NCBI GenBank assembly: GCA_023101725.1 | Contig: JALJCO010010520.1 | Span: forward strand, 1 to 64,000 | From: Atherinomorus stipes | Taxonomy: Eukaryota > Chordata > Actinopteri > Atheriniformes > Atherinidae | Direction: 5' to 3' | DNA length: 64,000 bases | Shown here: one piece after another, positions 39,181-51,422 of the stretch | Layout: every line of letters starts with the position of its first letter | How positions within the stretch are numbered: the stretch's first letter is position 1 | Program-made: the position numbers and the translations under genes | The notes under the pieces: model-generated | Seen by the model: the letters and a program-made list of their open reading frames with translations, nothing else | Told to the model about the DNA's origin: nothing | Databases searched by the model: none

Positions 39181-40665
39181 GTGGGGGAACATTAGCAATC
39201 GTCTTTTGATCGATTGTATAAGTATAATCTTTCACGTAATCTGATCCGAAACTCAATGTGAGACACAGAACAGTGCAGATTCCTGTGTGATCAAAATCAA
39301 ATAACCCAGAAGCGATCATATTTCTCAATCACTCTGTTTACCTGAGCGCTGGGACAGGTATGACACTGAATACCAACTGTCATCGAGTGTCACCAGGTAT
39401 TGTACGAGAATGATTTCGCAGCTGATTTAGACGATCAGATCACGAGCCGCGCGGTAATTCCGATCTTTTATTACTACGGGCCGACATGATTCACAAGTTA
39501 AAGCACATTCATGCACTTCTGCTGTTACAGAAAAGGCGAAAATTCGCGGCGTTCATCGCATTGGCGCTTAAAGACTTGTTTCACGTGTTCGAAGCTGAGT
39601 GGTGCGAACAGGCGGAATATTTAGCCTATACATTTATGTCAGTCTGCTGTTTTTTTGGGGAAGCTAAACAACTATTTTTGAAGTCACGGCGGCGCGTCTC
39701 AGCATGGCTGCTGATGGAAAAAGAAAATCATCGGGCCAAACAGTGCACGCCAGCAGAAGCACTATATTAGCGAAAATTAATCCTGTTTTTACGACCTATA
39801 TAAATCAAATCATAAAGTTGAAATCTTATTTTTGAATTTCACGCGAAATGTTTTGTCATCTTATAGGAAGTCTGGGGTTTGGCGCAGCAGAGAGAGTAAA
39901 GAATGCAATGATGACTGAAGTGACAAATATGATTTTGAGGAACTTGAGCGATAGCCAGGTGTTTGTGTGAAAGATGACGGGGTGTATGCAGATACCTGAT
40001 GCATCCATCCATCCATCAATAGATAGAGTGGATGAATAGTCGGTCTGTCATCACTAAAACGAATTCCTACAATGGAAATACGGTATTTGATGTAAAATTA
40101 AAACTGTTATAAAAAAAACTGCCGTGTAACTACTTGACGTAACATTTGAAACACTCATCTGAAGAGCTTAATTAAAACTCCTTCAATCTACCTTTCAACC
40201 CGCCATTGCACAAAAGGCGGAGGAGCTGTGATTGCAAAGCAGGCGAACAAAATGGCTGGAGGGGCTCTACAAAGAGTGATGCGTGTGTAGGTCGATGAAA
40301 AGGTTTCCCAGACGATGAATTGCAGACAGTCTGTCGGCTTCTTTGTCCGCGGCGTCAGCTCATTACCGGAACTCGTGAAACGCAGAAAAGAGGGCTGCTA
40401 AACAGGGCCGGCGGCGGCTAGGTATACTGCATAACGGCTAGGCTGTTGGAACGCTTTTAGCGGCGGGGAGCCTCACCATCCGCGTGCACCACTGCGACCT
40501 GCAGAGATTGATGATTGAATATGTTGAAATAAATGCGTGTTTGAAAGAAAGAGCGGTCTGACTGTGGTGTGGGGTCATTTTTAACTGCATTTCTTAATGA
40601 TTAATCGATGGCAATCATTAATTCTCCCAACAATCGATCAAAAGATGATAAACAATGCTATTCCG
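39181..40665. mobile_element. Right-arm copy of the 1.6-kb TIR element
   Basis: ACATTAGCAATCGTCTTTTG at the left and AATCGATCAAAAGATGATAA at the right are the two ends. The internal order is the reverse of 4505-6081. Many substitutions, several producing CG, as in the GGGCCGGCGGCGGCTAGG stretch near 40,406 where the left arm reads AAGTTAGCAACAGCAGCTAGG-like DNA. Confidence 0.6.
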
Positions 40666-41227
40666 TAGATTGATGTTAAACTGAAATCAATGGTGGCTTC
40701 ATTACTTAAATTTCTGTATTCATGCAAGCAGTGTACCACCTCGTTTAATGAAACACTACAATTACAAATGTAACTTGTATTCCAAGTTGCTGCAACGTTA
40801 CCAAAACTTTAAAGTCACAAAGTTCCTGATTTTATTATATTCTGTATATGTGTTAATAATTTACTGCTTTTAATATGTGGTATTTTACAGACAAAATATT
40901 TAAAGTTGAGCTGTTTTTAACTTCTGTAATCATTATTTGATTTCGTACATACTGAACAGCATGGGCAATTATGTGATGAATAATGCAGCAGCCTAAATTC
41001 ACTAACATTAAAAGCAAACCTCTTTCCATTATTGAAACTTTCTTTTGGTATTTCGCGCTTTATCACTCATTAGTGGGAAAAAATGGACATGCATGCTGTT
41101 TGTTTTTTTAATTCTATGTCCTTTTAAATCGGTGCATCTGAGCATAGAAATGTGGAGAAAAGAGTAGACACATGTTGGAATAAAACCTGTTCACACTTGG
41201 TTTCCTGATACAACATTTACCCAGCCA

Positions 41228-41745
41228 CCTCCATTCTTTGACTTCACATCAGGAGGAGAAAGTCGTTTGACAAAGGACACACAGCGAGATCACAGTGGTT
41301 CTGGTCCCTACTGTGAATAAAGATGGTTCAATGATTTCACTGCTAGTTACTGAAATTGTTCAACAACGTTTTTATTAAAACAAGTCGGAAGCAAATCGAA
41401 ACTATCAATTCAAACATGGCGAAAATTAGTCTTGCAGCAGAGAAATGATTCAACTGAAACTAGTTTTCATCTGAAATATGATCAACTTACTAGTTACTGA
41501 CAGATACTCACTGTTGCTCTGAGAAAACACCGGCTGAGAGCCAACAGGCCCGATCCATCCACCTTCAAGTCTTTATGGACGCAGCTGGACAGCTTTGACT
41601 TCGGGTTCTGCTTTGACTTCGGGTCCAGGTTCTGGGTCAGGTTCTGCTTGACTTCGGAGTCCGGGTTCAGGTCCAGGCTGGTCCTGTGAACCCGCATGTT
41701 TGCTGTGAGTTGTGATCTCTGACGCTGGAGAAGAGTCATGGGCAA
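41228..41745 (-). pseudogene. Right-arm copy of the NLR-like exons
   Basis: A minus-strand frame at 41,745-41,494 keeps SLDLNPD and PKSK repeats and SSCVHKDLKVDGSG-like remnants of SSCVSIKTEWWMD; the 24-bp repeats are eroded. The second repeated exon is at about 41,228-41,318. Not translatable as a gene. Confidence 0.5.
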
Positions 41746-42584
41746 GTGCTCATCTCACGATGCTGAAATTCTGTCTCACGCGGTCCATGATGATGAAGCT
41801 GCAACGGCTGCCCCACTAAGATGGGAGGATGGAGATGGTTTTTATATGCACGTGGGAAAATCAACATATGATTCACGCAATAATAACAAACCAGCCAGAA
41901 CGAAAAGCTTTAAAACATGCTCGGCAGCTCGGAAGGCGACGCACTTTCTTCCTGTACGATGTATTTTTTTATCTTTTCAAGTTTTGGGAAACATGGAACT
42001 GAAGCTGATGAAGGATATTTTTCAAACGCATCGAAGGGTGTATGCTTCATCAATTTCTGGATATTTATGCTGGTATTTCATCTCATTTGATTGGCAACTA
42101 AAGATTCTGTGTACTATAGCTAGTTGTACTACAAATGAACGTATATCATGAACGAAGCGTCTCAAACTGCTTAGTTTAACACTTGGAAAATGCAGAAAAT
42201 AAAGTGACTGAGCTGATTTGATGTAAAGACATTCGTTGTACAATTCCTCTTTGAAATAATCAGTAAAGTCATATGTGAGATGTGTGTTATTATCCTGTAG
42301 GCTTCATTCTACTTATTCAAGAAGTATTGCAGCAGTTAATGCGCACCCAGTGAAACTACAGCGGCTGTGTACCATTGGCCTACCATTATTTTTGAAAGGT
42401 CGAGCGCAAGATAGCAGCCTAGCAAAATGGCGATAATTTGCAAAATTTGTTATTAGCCCGTTACAGCCGGCGCGCTTTTGAAAACGAATTACGCAACGGC
42501 AGCTTCCCCTGAAACCTGCTTCTGAGCCCGTTGCTACTGACGCTGATACGGGACGGGATTAAAAACGGCTTCACTGCAACTCAC

Positions 42585-42650
42585 ATGGACGTTTTCTAAG
42601 AGAAACTTTGCTCAGGTCTCTCCTTCCACTGACACAATAGTCGGTGCATA
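42585..42650 (-). other. Right-arm copy of the first exon; end of homology
   Basis: AACTCACATGGACGTTTTCT then AAGAGAAACTTTGCTCAGGT is the reverse of 2,330-2,370. Homology is lost at about 42,650, which corresponds to the inner edge of the 2.3-kb element at 2291. Confidence 0.55.
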
Positions 42651-43289
42651 ACCACCCACTGGCAAATTATTGCGCAAAACGACGCTCACAACAAATAACA
42701 AACTAAATTAGTATTAATAACAGCAACAACAACAACGAGCAATAATAATAATAACTATTATTAACAAAAACAAACGAAATTTTTTCTCAGAGCAACATGT
42801 CTCTCAAAACTTGAAGCAGCTTGACCCTTTTTACTCTGAGTTGTAGGTGTTTTATGTCAGCTCCATCTTCTGATTTACAGGTGACATATCGGTTGTTTCC
42901 CTGTCATATTATCACACGATACAGCCAACAAGGTGTGTTCTACTATCTCTTCCTCCGTGCGGCGCAAATCGCGTAGCCCATTGTGATGTTTCCCCTATCC
43001 TGGCAAGTGCTGTTTAGAAGCCCCTGTGCCTGAACCCAAAGCCATGTTCGCTCTCTCCTACTCCTCATCTTTCTAATTCTCCTCTGCATCCTGCCATCTG
43101 CCATCCTTACCTCCCTCTTTGTTAATGCCTTTCGTCCCTCCTCCCGCAACACGCACACCAGCATTCTTGCTGCCCTTTTCGCCGGCTATCGGCCATCTCA
43201 TTCCCCTTCTACTCCTATTAATATATAAAGAATAACAAATATAAAAGTAGATTGTATGTCAGTTATCAATGGTATATATATGTAAGTTA
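42651..43289. other. No feature seen
   Basis: A CAA/AAT-rich stretch (42,715-42,775) and a pyrimidine-rich stretch (43,030-43,200) are visible. No gene or repeat family was recognised, and no match to the left arm was found. Confidence 0.4.
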
Positions 43290-43770
43290 AAACTTGACAT
43301 CATTTGATTCTTGAATACATCACAGACAGCCGCGGTATAGTAACTGGTGAATTTTCAGAGCCTGTCAGATCTCTAAAACTCAATAGAAATTTTGTTTTTG
43401 AACTAATTGTGCGTCTCGAACATCTCAAGGTTTTGGGGCGCAAACAAAGACAGTTTCAGATGGCAAAGGTGGAAAACCAAAAATGTTTTTATTGTTTGGC
43501 GTAGATGAGAACATCAGCAAAAACACTGGCAAACTAAGGCCTGAGAGAGGAGTTAGAGCTGTGTGGGAATCGAGACTGGCAAGAGCCACCGAAGAAACAA
43601 CCAATACAAGCCTTATCTACAAATTCTACGCCACCAAAGAAATGAGCAGCATCAATAAACAAAACTAACCAAAACACAACTCAAGGATTCTTGCACCATT
43701 TAAAAGTAAAATTAATACTTGGCGACCTCACCAAATAATATTTAAGACCCAAAAATGTTATGACAATTTC
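43290..43770 (-). repeat. Third copy of the LINE-type 3' region
   Basis: TTTCAGATGGCAAAGGTGGA near 43,453 and CAATACAAGCCTTATCTACA near 43,602 match the reverse of 19,440-19,720. Intervening bases differ. Confidence 0.55.
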
Positions 43771-43929
43771 TTTTGGGCTCCACTCAACTTTTTACCTCCT
43801 ACAATAAAATCAAAAAGACTTACATTTCCCATTTGTCATCATTTATGTTCAATATGCAAGTGCTTTATGAGAGGTCTTTTCCAAATTAAGAGACAGTCTC
43901 ATAACTAGTAACACTTCCAACGCGGTTGT

Positions 43930-46600
43930 ATGTAGATTTAAATAGTCGAGCTCACAGTTGTCATTTTCAGCTGTAACAGAGCCACCAAGCAAATGTTGAG
44001 CGCTCTGGAACACGGAGTTCCCGAGACGCACGGGAACAGGGACCTCGACCCCGGTCTATAACAGCACGCTCGAGGCGGTAGAACTGAAATGCGTAGATGT
44101 TTGGTGACTGATACGCCCCTTGTGTGACCTCGCCGGCCGCGCCGGCGGCCGAAAAGTCCCACGAGATCTGTAACAGGCGGTGGGAGAGAAGGAGGCGCAG
44201 TTGCTAAGCCCGGCGGCGTCCCACATTTAGTTATAAGAAGTATCGCTTAAGCCTTCAGTTTGCGTTGAGAGGACCTTGTTAGGAACCATGTGTGACGCCC
44301 AATCGTCACACATGTTGAGGTTTCTCTCTTTATTCAAAGCTATTATAAAACCTAACCTTGCTCCATCATCCGCGATCATTTAATGTCATTAGCAAAACAA
44401 CCCCGTTGGAAAGCTGCCTACTTCTTGTTTACCTTCGTGAAATAACGCCGGTTGCCTGGACGGACCAGGGAATTCGTTCGCTGAAGTGGCGCGATTATTG
44501 CTGCGGAATTCTCGTTTGTGTTTTCCATCTCTTTATTCAAGATATTATAAACTGACTTCGGACTTTCCCCTTGTTTACCTTTTGTTGAGTGCGCCCGGAG
44601 CAGTGGCCGGAGCACTTGTGACTAGGTCATTTAAATTGTGTAGAAATGAACATTTCAAAATAATTATCGATGGGCGATGTTTTTTATGATTGTGGTCGAT
44701 TTAATAATAGTTGGTAAAATCGTTCTTGTTGTTATTGTGACCACATGACAACAAGAGCGAGCAACTAGGGCTGTCCCCAAACGATTATTTTCGAAACTAT
44801 TCATATTTAGATTATTTTTAGGTAAATCTAATGATTGTTTTTAAATTATTTAATCTGTGATTTTTATTGCTGATAGGTATAGCAATGAATTTAACCGAAC
44901 AAAACCAAATGCTAAATACTAGTGCATGTAAATACTTGCAAAATCTTGTTCCCCTTCGCAACTGTAATTCTAATAATAGCGCTATTATCAGTTTTCAAAA
45001 AATGCTGTCCTCGCTCTTCTGACTTGGGGGTGCATGGTGGTGATGTGTTTCTTTAGGGAAAAATTCTTCCGTACTCATTTTAGCTATTTTCTGAAAAAAG
45101 ACACAGTGCACCTTAATATAAAAAATTATCCTGTCACTGTATGCAACTAACTGCGGGTATATATAAGTGTAGTGACTTATAAAGCAATTATCTGACTTAT
45201 AGTAATTATCTATCATTTTTGTCCTCTTTTAGATCTCAGTATTTGTTTCGAAATAAAGGAGCTGACAGGAATCTGCAGTTTCTAGCTTTTGCTAATCATC
45301 ATTATAATCACACTCACAATGTAGCTTGGATTCACATGCAGCAACATGCTGACATTAATATAGAGGATGATCCCTTTCCATAATGTCGGAGGGAAAGTCT
45401 TTCATGAAGCCCCATTCATGCCCTCTGCGGTAAATATGGATATGGATGCTTTCACCCTTAATCGGAGGCAAAGCGGCCGTGATACTCATTAAGCGTGTGT
45501 TCTTCTAACCTGACGATGGAAGCCGCGGTGAAGTATAAGTTAGTGATGGTGAGTGATAACCACACCATCTGGATTCCCGCGTTAATGTTTGAGCGATGTG
45601 TTAGGAAAATTAACTCCTTAAGGAGCTGCAAAAGCGCTGCTGGGAGTTTTGCGGCCGATTACTCGTTCATTGCAGTGGTGCACTAGCACAATGAAGCGAC
45701 ATTTTTATTCTGCGGGAAGCTGCGAGAATGCGTGGTATGGTTCACCGGTAAATAATCCCACACCTTTAGTAAGTGGCGACTTGGTGGCTTGCCGCCTGTT
45801 GATGCTGTTCTGGTGGATTCTAGTATGCATGCGCTAGTCACTCTCTCTACCGTCAAAATACATCATCTACTGTTGTTTCTGGCTGCTCTGCTCACCCGTG
45901 ACAACATGACTCGGTTTCGCGCTAATAAGAGCATTAAACTTTTTTGTTGTCGTTTTTTCTGATGCGTTGATATGCGTTATATAAATCGAGCATATTTACT
46001 GAATTGATAACATCGACTCATCGGCGGTCGAGGAACAGCCTATAGGCAGTTGTGAGACTTTTTAAATGTGGCGGGGCTGGAAGAGTGGAGTCCCTTGAAA
46101 GTGGCTTGCCGGTTCACCAGTCGCAGAGCATCGCAAATGTTTCAGTTATGGAACCCTGAAAGACTTAGCACCGGGTAAGGAACTGGGAAGTTGCTAGGGC
46201 TGGCTGGTTCCTATATGTCAAGCGGGAAAAGGACGCAGTTTCCGAATTCTAGGAGTCAAGGACGTAGGCTAACACAATAGGAGTTTGCCGCCGACCATTA
46301 TCCGTAAATGCAATGGTACGTCCCTAATCAATGAGTAGCTATTTTGAAATGTCCAAAAACAGTATTTTTCATACTGCACTAATGAGCCAAACCACGGCGC
46401 GAAAATGACATTAAATCTGCGTGCCGCCCGTAGACTGGGCGCCGCTGGAGAAATAAACGAAAGACGTTATTAGGGCGGCTTTTCGATGTTACGTGCGTGA
46501 TACATATGACATGAGACTGGTAAGTTTGCGCACGTGTACAGCTTTATAAAGAGATGAGAAACCTCAGTTTTGTAATAGATCTGCTGGGGCATGCTGGTGT
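43930..46600. repeat. Rearranged copies of the 16.9-17.7 kb dispersed repeat
   Basis: Blocks occur in mixed order and orientation: 43,960-44,150 reverse (AATGCGTAGATGTTTGGTGA), 44,320-44,640 forward (TTTATTCAAAGCTATTATAA; CTTGTTTACCTTTTGTTGAG), 46,070-46,260 forward (TGGCGGGGCTGGAAGAGTGG), 46,320-46,560 reverse (TTTTGAAATGTCCAAAAACA). A hAT-like end, TAGGGCTGTCCCC, starts at 44,767. Identity to the reference copy is low, with many CG-creating differences. Confidence 0.45.
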
Positions 46601-47480
46601 CGCTGTTGCATCAGGTCGCCACTTCATGGTTGAAATCCATATAGGCTTGAGTAGTAGTAGTTGTGCGGATGCACAGAAAATGAAAATTCTTGGCTAAAGG
46701 CGAAACAAATGAGCGAATTGGGCGAGAACCAGGAGAAATTGTGCGTCAATGATAGACCATAGAATTTTTATTTATGATGTGTACTAACCTCACTAAAATC
46801 AAGGCACTGCAATAAATCGAATGCAAAGTATCAAAATATTCGTTTCTACTGACGTTACAGTAATCGCATGAAAAGCAGAATTAGTGATCAGATTGGCCAG
46901 GTACAGAAGTACAACTCGTGGGGGCCGTTTTTTAAAAAACAGAAAAATTCGAAGCTTTTAAATTAGCTTTATATTGTCCATGTTTTATTATTAGTAATGC
47001 GGGCCAAGCCATTCTGACTAACAGGGGTAATAAAGTAATTATATAAAATTTTCCAACAACCTAATTTGAGATTCCACAGAATATGTATTGCCCATAGTAA
47101 AATAAAATAAATAAGTACTTTCAGCAAATAAGTATTTACTAGTGCGCAGATCGTGAGACATCTAAAAAAAAAAAAAAAGCAGCACCCATTATACTTTTCA
47201 CGGTGACCAATATTATTTACTCTAATATACTTATTTAGCTCTGGTCATTTAACATTTTATTGTTGGAGCAGTAATCAATCTTAAGTTACGCATGTAGTAC
47301 CTTCGCAGTGCAGTTTCCGAGTTTCTCATTTCTTCAAGTGGTAAAAACACTTCAAGAACGGGAACAATGCCGGCTACTAAACAACCTTATGAACTCATCC
47401 ATATCCAAGACTTGGCTCTGCTGGACTCCACGCAGTACCCCAAGGTCACTCCCGATCAATCGTTATTCCAAAATGACGTA
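46601..47480. other. No feature seen; A-run at 47,165
   Basis: AT-rich DNA with an A run of about 14. I see no gene. Sequence quality appears to improve towards the right, where the hAT gene starts. Confidence 0.4.
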
Positions 47481-49995
47481 CTAGTATTTTTTTATCAGTT
47501 TTAGTGCTGAGAAAGCTCGTTCACAAGCAGCTATTAGCTACAGGCATTTCTGAACACACAGTCTGAAGGTTCATGAAAGATTTTCCTTTAGTGGTTCCAA
47601 GAGAAAACTGTGAACTCAAACAAACCTGATCTTTCTGTAGATCCGTTTAACAGTGAAGCACCATCCTGGATTGTGTTGTAAATACCTCCCAAACAAAACA
47701 GAGGAGCTCTCCTTCAAAAAGCTGTTGCTTTTGGGGTTAAGAGGCTGAATCCCTTTCATGATGTTGCAGTTTGTTTTGGAGAACGCCTCTCCAGCTCAGC
47801 CTTCACAGTATCTAAGATAGGATAAAAAATAGTCTTACAGAAAGAGTCCTTGTCTTTATCACTGTTTCTTTGACCAACTGTGGATGTCACAACAGATCCA
47901 TGAAGAGCAGAGCTGATCTTTGGCTGCCTTTTGGAAACGTTCTCTGTGTTAATGTTGCATTGCTGAGCAAGGTCTAGTATCTTTGTCCACAGCTCCCCAA
48001 AACGCTTCATCTCTGTATTGCTCAAATGTGTCCTGTAGAGCCTCAATGAGGTCAACAGCTCTGGCCAAGTCCAGGGAAGGTGACGGGGGGGCATGGGAAT
48101 CTGCAAGCCCACCTAACATCACTTAGTCTGGGCAGCTCTCGAGGCTGATCCTGAAACATTGCACGCTGTATGTCCTGCCACTTCTGGTGTACATATGATC
48201 CAGACAGAAATGTATACAGACGCTGCACCAAAGAAAAAAAAAAGCATGATGCGTCCGGAACTGCTTTCACAGTGTCCACAATCACCAAATTAAGACAATG
48301 TGCATTACAGTGCACATAAAAAGCTTGCTGAGCCAGAGACTTGATCCTTGCAGATACACCATTGTGTCTACCGCTCATCACGGAGGCCCCATCATAGCCT
48401 TGCCCAACCAGCTGTTCTTTGTATTCCAATCCATATTTTTGTAGGCTATTCACAATTTTTTCTGTTAGCCCAGCAGCATCAAGTTTATCAGCATGTTCAA
48501 AATGCATGAAACTTTCATGCACTGCTCCTTTGTAGTAGTACCTGAGGACTAAGGAAATTTGCTCCTGTTTTTTCAAGTCTTTTGTTTCATCAACAAGGAT
48601 GCTGAATGCTCTGCTTTGTTTTACCTCATTAACAACATCTTTCCTAACCATTTCAGCCAGAACCTCTAATATCTCATTTTGAATGTTGTGACTTGTATAT
48701 TTAGCATTGCTGTGCCCCATTTTCTGTTTTACCAAAGGATCGTGTTTGGCAATCAGTTCTAAAATTGCCAAGAGGTTCCCTTTGTTCTCTGAGCCTTCTG
48801 ACTCTCGGTGGCCTCCCTGTGCTATGTTTTGGGTGGCTGTGCAGAGTAGGACATCAGCAATTGTCTTGATATACTTTTTTTATTTTCTTCCACCTTTTTT
48901 TGGTATTGTTTGTCCATTTCTTGAAGTAAGGATGTATTATTTTCATTGCCTCTTTTATACTCTGTCCATGCCACCATTGCATTCAGATGGTGTTCTGCTT
49001 TTGCATGCATCTGGAACCCTCCATCCTTGTACGTGGCTTTTTTCCAGTTAGAAAATCCAACACCTGAGGAAAACGTTGTCTCAGGAGCAGAGGGGAGTGA
49101 GAAATGCCTGCACACAAAACAATGTGCAGTGTCCTGGCATTGAGAATACTCAAGCCACGAGTAGTCTTTGTACCAGGAAGCATTGAAGGCTCTTGACCTA
49201 CCCCGTTCTGGCTGTGTGTGCGTGGGAAAGTTGTCAAGATTGGTTGCGTAGGACCTGCAGCTCTTGTCTGAGAAATATCTGTCAACATATAAAAGTTTCA
49301 AAATTAGTCTATATCATAATTTTTTACAGACAGTGTTACAACAGTACAAGACAAGGTCATTGATGAGCAATGGTCATTTTGATAAAAACATACTAATGCC
49401 TTCAAACTTCAAATGTTGTTAATTGGTGTATTAATTACATTTTTGTGTTGAATAATCACCTTAGGGACCTTTTGGTAAAGAAAATACAGACAGAGCTGGT
49501 GCACGTCTCCTGCTGCTGCTATCCGATTCTGATTCAGGGTCAGAAGTATCCAGCTCATCCTCTGGTGCATCTAAAGGTATGGATTGAAACATAATTAATA
49601 CCTTTCAAACCAATGTTACATATATTTTCTTTAAAAAATAATTAGCTAAATAAATACAATTTTGCAACGGGGCATAAAGGCACAATTTAAAACTGCACAG
49701 AATTCAATCTCATCATTAAAAGTAGACAATATGGTTATGTAATTCACCCAACTATGGCAGAAAAACAAAAATAATCATATGGTACGACTACAAGTGCATC
49801 ACGTTTATGCATCTGTGTTTCACCTGGAGGTTCATGGTTGCTGCTCTGGCCAGGCTCCAGACATAATGGTCACTGGCTGCTTTCAGGTTGAACCTGGCTC
49901 TCTTTGTTGCCGTCAGTCTGCCCTGTACTGTCCCTGCTCTGACCACCTAACTTCTTTTTCAAGAAAAAGTTTTCAATATCTCCTTTTCGTTTCAT
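47481..49995 (-). pseudogene. hAT transposase, ZMYM1/DUF4371 type, frame-broken
   Basis: The start at 49,995 gives MKRKGDIENFFLKKK, a common opening of ZMYM1-like hAT proteins. An acidic serine-rich segment (ESESDSSSRRR) lies at about 49,572-49,466. The main exon follows from about 49,277 (acceptor GACAG): a TTF-type zinc-finger region (ISQTRAAGPTQP, then SWYKDYSWLEYS and HCFVCRHF), the DUF4371/RNase-H-like core (FSILVDETKDLKKQEQIS with the catalytic Asp region; GQGYDGASVMSG; HCNAHCLNLV), then TIFYPILDTVKAELERR and the hATC dimerisation motif ACERAFSALKLI ending at 47,481. The enzyme would bind TIRs and catalyse cut-and-paste transposition in the nucleus. A stop lies in the first exon, frame shifts occur near 49,215 and 48,880 (an A run), and a deletion with frame shift near 48,110. 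Confidence 0.85.
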
Positions 49996-50544
49996 TGTCT
50001 GTCAAGCATATCACAAGAAAAATATTATTTATCTTATGCTCAATTTCAATTTATGTAGTTGAAAGGTAACTGAAGTGTCAAATAATTTAACAAAACAACG
50101 TTCAGCATTGACAACATGACTTAACTGTCCGTCTGGTTTAGGTAAGGGAGGTGGGCTATGTTCACAATTAGCTGAATGGCCTGAATCAGTACATAATTGA
50201 AAAGTTTGAGACACACGTCTTAACAAGTGCACATCAGACATGCACAGGAAAAAGCCTGCTTGTCTATTTCTTTCTCTTTGTTCCTCAAACCACACGAACA
50301 TGTTTTATAACTGGATTTTAACAGTAGTTTGCACAACTTCATGCAATACAAAACTGATATAGTAGTCTTCTTACCGCAGAAATGCAAAGCTGCTGGCCTT
50401 CTCCTCCCGCATGGCAAACGTTTCCTCAAATCTAAACAATCAAACAAACGGCTGGTCTTTGCTGCATTCAGGTGCAGTCGGATAGCGACGTTACGTTCAA
50501 GACCGTTGGAAATCGGAGTTTTAGTAGTATAAAGTTCAAACGAA

Positions 50545-50644
50545 ATTTTTTTTTTGGGGGGTGGGGGGCGGGCACACAGGGGGGGCAATCAGATCACAGG
50601 GGGGGCCGTTGCCCCCCCGAGCCCCCACGGAAGATCCGCCACTG
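50545..50644 (-). mobile_element. hAT terminal region of the transposase element
   Basis: Read on the minus strand from 50,644, the sequence begins CAGTGGCGGATCTTCCGTGG and continues into G/C runs that can fold back (GGGGGGCCGTTGCCCCCC). CAGnGGCGGAT is a usual end of ZMYM1-type hAT elements, and the transposase starts 650 bases downstream in the right orientation. No matching far end was found beyond 47,481, so that end seems lost. Confidence 0.6.
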
Positions 50645-50751
50645 GCTGCCAGCAGGCTGCCGTGTCTCCTTCTGTCGCTGCTCAAACAAAAGTCCTACAG
50701 CAGTTTGGTCTCCACGTTTCACAGGTAAAAATCCCGCAGGTGCAGACAGAT

Positions 50752-51171
50752 TAGGGCTGCAAGATTCTGGTAAAAATGTGAATCGTGATTTTTTTGCTTA
50801 AAATTAAGATCACGATTCTCTGAAACAATTTTTTTTTCCCCAAAAGTATTTATTGCACAAATAAACTTTAACAAAACAAACAAAACAACCAATTCAAAAG
50901 GTAATTCAAAATAAAGCATGTGTTTGCACAAGAGCTTTGTTGGAGCATTTCTTTGGCAGATGCATAGTTGTAATTCTAACATTGGTTAGGGGGTGGGAAG
51001 GCAACGGCAGTGTTGCATTTGAGGGCGCTTGAAAAAATCTGGGAAAAATGGAAACTTATTTGTGATAAGCTCATGATTAAAAATGTTTCAGAATTGTTGT
51101 GGGTAGAATTGAGATTGCATGTATGTGTGAATTGAGATCACCATCTTTTAACGATTAATTGTGCAGCCCTA
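50752..51171. mobile_element. hAT MITE with perfect 8-bp target duplication
   Basis: TAGGGCTGCAAGATTC pairs with ATTGTGCAGCCCTA. Both sides carry AGACAGAT (50,744-50,751 and 51,172-51,179). Length 420 bp; no coding content. The exact duplication suggests a relatively recent insertion or little later change. Confidence 0.92.
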
Positions 51172-51422
51172 AGACAGATTGCAGAGAAAGTAGAAAATAC
51201 CGTTAAATCTTTTTGGACATGACAAGTTTTATACTGACAGTATCCACCGGCGTCCAGTACAGCATGTGGGTGAGGCTTTTTTTTTTTCTTCCTTTTTTAA
51301 ACCCAATCCGCTGTTTGGAAATTAACTCCATGTTAAATCTCTGAAGCGTTTGTTTATTTATCTGCTCTGTCGTGGATCTTTCATTTCTATTTTCATTATA
51401 GTACAAAACCATTTTAAAATAT

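Larger units (their letters stand above)
23799..42650 (-). repeat. Right arm of the 40-kb inverted repeat, degraded
   Basis: This is a reverse-complement copy of the left arm. The sum of paired coordinates falls steadily from about 47,480 at the centre to about 44,940 at the outer end, so the arm has lost about 10% by scattered small deletions, plus one jump of about 790 explained by the hAT MITE found only on the left. Substitutions and one-base indels interrupt every frame. Several changes create CG dinucleotides, especially beyond about 33 kb. Confidence 0.9.

Noticed and set aside
39486..39770. A 94-residue plus-strand frame
   Set aside because: It lies inside the right-arm copy of a non-autonomous TIR element, and the left-arm counterpart has only a 65-residue piece without motifs.
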